This document shows, one piece after another, positions 60,958 through 64,000 of a stretch of 64,000 bases of DNA (position 1 is its first letter; every line of letters begins with the position of its first letter). The stretch is taken from the NCBI RefSeq assembly GCF_000302535.1, contig NC_018708.1:3100001-3164000 (forward strand), read 5' to 3'. Position numbers and translations under genes: made by a program. The notes under the pieces were generated by a model. The model did no database searches. It was not told the origin of the DNA and was given only the letters and a program-made list of their open reading frames with translations. The DNA comes from Acidovorax sp. KKS102 (lineage in GTDB: Bacteria; Pseudomonadota; Gammaproteobacteria; Burkholderiales; Burkholderiaceae_C).

Positions 60958-62739
60958 TCAGAGTTGATCGTCCGCCAGGGCCAGCGTGCTGGCGGCGCCG
61001 CCCGTGACGATGTCGCGCAGCATCGGCGCCTGCACCAGGACATGCGCCGCGTAATGGCTGGCTGTGGCGCGCTTGGTACCGAGAAAGCCCGCATCGCCCG
61101 CGCCCGCCGCGAGTTGCGCGGTAGCGGCTTCGGCCATGCGCGCCGACAGCCAGCCGCCGATCACGGTGCCCGCCAGCCGCAGGAAGGGCACGGCGCCCGC
61201 CGCGCACTGCGCGGGTTGACCGTCGTGGGCCAGCAGCCAGTCGGCCGCTTCGTCCAGCGCCTGGGCAGCGGCTGCCAACGCGCGGCCGATCTGCGCCAGC
61301 ACTGCATCGGGCGATTCGACCAACCGGCGCGCATCGCCGTCGATGCGGCCCAGCAGCGCCTTCAGCGTGCGCCCGCCCTCGCGTGCCAGCTTGCGGCCGA
61401 TCAGGTCGTTGGCCTGGATGCCCGTGGTGCCTTCGTAGATGGTCGTGATGCGCGCGTCGCGCATGTGCTGCGAGGCGCCGGTTTCCTCGACGTAGCCCAT
61501 GCCGCCATGCACCTGCACGCCGTCGGACGTGATGCCCTGCGCGCTGTCGGTACACCAGCCTTTGACCACCGGTATCAGCAGGCCGACCAGGGCCTGCGCC
61601 TGCGCGCGCTCCTGCGCATCGGCGTGGCCCGCGGCGCGGTCCATCTGACCGGCGCAGAAGTAGGCCAGCGCGCGCATGGCCTCGGTGCGGGCCTTCATGT
61701 CCATCAGCATGCGCCGCACGTCCGGGTGGCCTGCGATGGCGGTGCTGCCGCTGATCAGCGGCTTGCCCTGCACCCGCTCCAGCGCATAGGCGCGTGCGCG
61801 CTGGTAGGCGCGCTCGGAAATGCCCACGCCTTCCAGGCCAACGTTCAGCCGCGCGTGGTTCATCATGGTGAACATGCAGGCCAGCCCCTGGTGCGGCTCG
61901 CCGACCAGGTAGCCGATAGCGCCGCCGCTGTCGCCAAAACTCATCGACGCCGTGGGGCTGCCGTGGATGCCCATCTTGTGCTCAATCGACGTGCAGGCCA
62001 AGTCGTTGCGTTCGCCCAGGGTGCCATCGTCGTTGACCAGGTACTTCGGGCACAGGAACAGCGAGATGCCTTTCACCCCCGGTGGCGCATCGGGTAGGCG
62101 CGCCAGCACCAGGTGCACGATGTTCTCGGCCATGTCGTGCTCGCCCCAGGTGATGAAGATCTTGTTGCCGCTGACGCGGTAGTGGTCGCCCTCGTGTACG
62201 GCACGGCTGCGCAGCGCGGCCAGGTCGGAGCCGGCCTGGGGCTCGGTGAGGTTCATGGTGCCCGTCCAGCGGCCCTCGACCATGGGTGCCAGGAAGCGGC
62301 GCTGGAGTGCGTCGCTGCCATGGTGCGCAATGGCCTCCACCGCGCCCAGCGTGAGCATCTGGCACAGGCTGAACGCGAGGTTGGACGACTTCCACATCTC
62401 CAGCACGGCGGTGGAGACCAGCGTGGGCAGGCCCTGGCCGCCCCATTCGGTGGCAGCGGGCATGCCGTTCCAGCCGTTCTCGCAGAAGCTGGCCCAGGCT
62501 TCGCGAAAGCCGTCGGCGGGCGTGACCCGACCATCGTGCCAGCGCGCGCCCTGCACGTCGCCGGGGTGGTTGAGCGGATCCAGCACGCCAGCGGCGTAAT
62601 TAGCCGCCTCCCGCAGGATGGCCTCGACCAGGTCGGGCGTGGTTTCTTCATGGTCCGGCTGGGCGCAGATCGCGTCCAGGCCGCCGACCTCTTTCATGGC
62701 GAACAGCATTTCGCGCAGGGGGGCTATGTAGACAGACAC
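60958..62739 (-). CDS. Long-form acyl-CoA dehydrogenase (DmdC-like)
   Basis: 593 residues from a GTG start (62737-62739) preceded by AAGGAA. The acyl-CoA dehydrogenase fold ([13 protein letters not shown] helices; [60 protein letters not shown] with the catalytic Glu) is followed by the extra C-terminal domain of DmdC/AcdA-type enzymes. It oxidises an acyl-CoA, passing electrons to EtfAB encoded next. Specific substrate unknown; the neighbouring aromatic-acid permease suggests aromatic or phenylalkanoate side-chain oxidation. Confidence 0.93.
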   Translation of the reverse strand: MSVYIAPLREMLFAMKEVGGLDAICAQPDHEETTPDLVEAILREAANYAAGVLDPLNHPGDVQGARWHDGRVTPADGFREAWASFCENGWNGMPAATEWGGQGLPTLVSTAVLEMWKSSNLAFSLCQMLTLGAVEAIAHHGSDALQRRFLAPMVEGRWTGTMNLTEPQAGSDLAALRSRAVHEGDHYRVSGNKIFITWGEHDMAENIVHLVLARLPDAPPGVKGISLFLCPKYLVNDDGTLGERNDLACTSIEHKMGIHGSPTASMSFGDSGGAIGYLVGEPHQGLACMFTMMNHARLNVGLEGVGISERAYQRARAYALERVQGKPLISGSTAIAGHPDVRRMLMDMKARTEAMRALAYFCAGQMDRAAGHADAQERAQAQALVGLLIPVVKGWCTDSAQGITSDGVQVHGGMGYVEETGASQHMRDARITTIYEGTTGIQANDLIGRKLAREGGRTLKALLGRIDGDARRLVESPDAVLAQIGRALAAAAQALDEAADWLLAHDGQPAQCAAGAVPFLRLAGTVIGGWLSARMAEAATAQLAAGAGDAGFLGTKRATASHYAAHVLVQAPMLRDIVTGGAASTLALADDQL

Positions 62740-62763
62740 AGCGAATTTCCTTGATGGCTACGA

Positions 62764-64000
62764 TCAGGCGTTTTGCGGCGTCTGTTGCGACGGGCGCAAC
62801 TCGCGTGCAGCCTCTTGCGGGCCCACCGACGCCGGGCCGCCATGCCTGATGAACGCCAGGGCGATCGAGCCGATGATCCCGAAAGCCCCGATCACCAGGA
62901 AGTTCTGCTCCAGCGGCAGCTCAAGCGCAACGATCTGGCCGATTAGCAGCGGCGCCGCGATCGCGCCCAGGCGCCCCACGCCGGAGGCCATGCCGATGCC
63001 GGTCGAGCGGATGGACATCGGGTAAAACTGCCCGCAGTAGGCATAGGCCACCAATTGCGCGCCGGTGGTGCAGGCGCCGACCGCGCCGATGATCAGATAA
63101 CGCAGCTCGGTCGAGGTCTGGAACGTCATCAGGTACAGCAGCACGCCGCCCAGCGCATACATCCCCACCAGCACCCACTTGATGTTGAACTTGTCGGCGA
63201 GCCACCCGCCTCCCACGGCACCGATGATGGCGCCAACGTTCAGCGCGATCACGAAGCTGAGGGCAGACCCCAGGCTGTAGCCAGCCATAGCCATCAGCTT
63301 GGTCAGCCAGCTGCTGAGCGCATAGACCATGAACAGGCCCGAGAAGAAGGCGATCCAGAACAGCACCGTGCTCGGGCCTCGCCCGTCCTGGAACAGCCGG
63401 GAGACCGGCGCACCCGCCACGCGGTCGGCGGTGGGCACGACGAACTGGGCGTCCGCCGGGTGCTTGACTCCCGGCTGGAGATTACGGGCCACTTCGGCCA
63501 GTTCGCCGTTGCGGCTGCGCGAGATCAGGTAGGTCATTGATTCCGGCACCAGCTTCAGGATGAACGGAATCAGCAGGACCGGCACACCCGCTGCGATGAA
63601 AACGACCTGCCAGCCGTACTCGCCGATCAGCTGCTTGCCGAGCACCGCGGCCAGGATGCCGCCCAGTGCGTAGCCCGAAGTCATCAGCGCCGTCATCAGG
63701 CTGCGGATCTTCTTGGGCGAGTACTCGACCATCTGTGCCACGATGACCGGCAGCACACCGCCAATCCCCAGGCCCGCGATGAAGCGCACCACGCTGAAGC
63801 TGATGGGATCCTTGGTGAATCCGGCGGCCGCGGTGAACACGCTGAACAGCATGACGCCAATGGAGAGGGCCCAGCGCCGACCAATCCGGTCGGACAGCGT
63901 GCCCAGAACCATGGCGCCGAACATCATGCCGAACAGGGCCGAACTGGCCATGAAACCGGCAGTCGATGCGTTCACGCCCATCTGCTGCATGATGGACGGC
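62764..64000 (-). CDS. AAHS-family MFS transporter, start off window
   Basis: At least 412 residues; the N-terminus lies beyond the right edge. The visible part includes the MFS signature LGTLSDRIGRRWALSIGVML, and FIAGLGIGGVLPVIVAQMVE, GYALGGILAAVLGKQLIGEY, and the second half (FWIAFFSGLFMVYALSSWLT, GGGWLADKFNIKWVLVGMYA). It is most like aromatic acid:H+ symporters of the AAHS family (PcaK/BenK/MhpT). Probably imports the substrate degraded by the acyl-CoA dehydrogenase/Etf module. Confidence 0.88.
   Translation of the reverse strand, partial: PSIMQQMGVNASTAGFMASSALFGMMFGAMVLGTLSDRIGRRWALSIGVMLFSVFTAAAGFTKDPISFSVVRFIAGLGIGGVLPVIVAQMVEYSPKKIRSLMTALMTSGYALGGILAAVLGKQLIGEYGWQVVFIAAGVPVLLIPFILKLVPESMTYLISRSRNGELAEVARNLQPGVKHPADAQFVVPTADRVAGAPVSRLFQDGRGPSTVLFWIAFFSGLFMVYALSSWLTKLMAMAGYSLGSALSFVIALNVGAIIGAVGGGWLADKFNIKWVLVGMYALGGVLLYLMTFQTSTELRYLIIGAVGACTTGAQLVAYAYCGQFYPMSIRSTGIGMASGVGRLGAIAAPLLIGQIVALELPLEQNFLVIGAFGIIGSIALAFIRHGGPASVGPQEAARELRPSQQTPQNA

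Noticed and set aside
1-64000. CRISPR array, rRNA operon or complete insertion sequence
   Set aside because: No regularly spaced repeats, rRNA-like segments or transposase genes were noticed anywhere in the window.

Overview
The window is a chromosomal segment of a GC-rich betaproteobacterium, most likely Comamonadaceae (Acidovorax/Diaphorobacter-like). The signs are the thrS-infC-rpmI-rplT-pheS-pheT-ihfA-merR order, a PutA without an N-terminal ribbon-helix-helix paired with an Lrp-type regulator, an intergenic repeat built from AGCGC/GATAGC-type arms, and a Tn4371-type conjugation module. The species was not identified. No rRNA operon, CRISPR array or complete insertion sequence was seen.

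Layout. (1) Positions 1-5296: right end of an integrated element inserted in the 3' half of a tRNA-Thr(CGT) gene. It holds a PriCT_2/Toprim/ATPase replication protein (cut by the window edge), a chain of stop-start-overlapping small genes, an AlpA-like HTH protein and a P4-type tyrosine integrase. (2) 5297-36771: core chromosome. It contains an OB-fold SSB-like gene, tRNA-Pro(GGG), the thrS-to-merR operon behind a probable threonine attenuator, aceA, an RraA-like gene and a SWIB gene. An iron/heme block follows (TonB receptor, PKHD hydroxylase, bfd, a micro-ORF, tonB-exbB-exbD, hemP) with three Fur-box-like sites. Then come a HbpS-like gene, a Bax inhibitor family gene, rlmD, lrp/putA and a 2'-5' RNA ligase-like gene under a near-perfect LexA box. 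(3) 36850-45640: accessory island beginning at a sequence resembling the 3' end of guaA plus two integrase-arm-like direct repeats. It has six leftward genes: a three-gene ABC-three-component (ABC-3C) conflict system (nuclease-like effector, middle component, DUF3732 ATPase), then a CoiA-like nuclease, a HEPN-motif protein and an unrecognised 589-residue protein. (4) 45895-59233: Tn4371-type ICE transfer module on the minus strand, traG-copG-trbBCDEJLFGI-DUF2274, with an EexN lipoprotein and a LysR regulator. (5) 59251-64000: etfA, etfB, a long acyl-CoA dehydrogenase and an aromatic-acid MFS transporter (cut by the window edge), probably catabolic cargo.

How the genes work together. The iron genes form a Fur-type TonB uptake system. 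lrp and putA form a proline catabolism pair. The translation operon appears to be governed by ribosome stalling on a 13-codon peptide with four Thr codons, followed by mutually exclusive RNA stems and an intrinsic terminator. The trb module would build the mating pore and TraG would couple DNA to it. The island beside it most likely protects the element or its host.

Best candidates for undescribed biology: the threonine leader attenuator of thrS (14705-14816), the CoiA-like/HEPN/unknown cassette next to the ABC-3C system (37072-41864), and two micro-ORFs (24022-24096 and 1770-1853).
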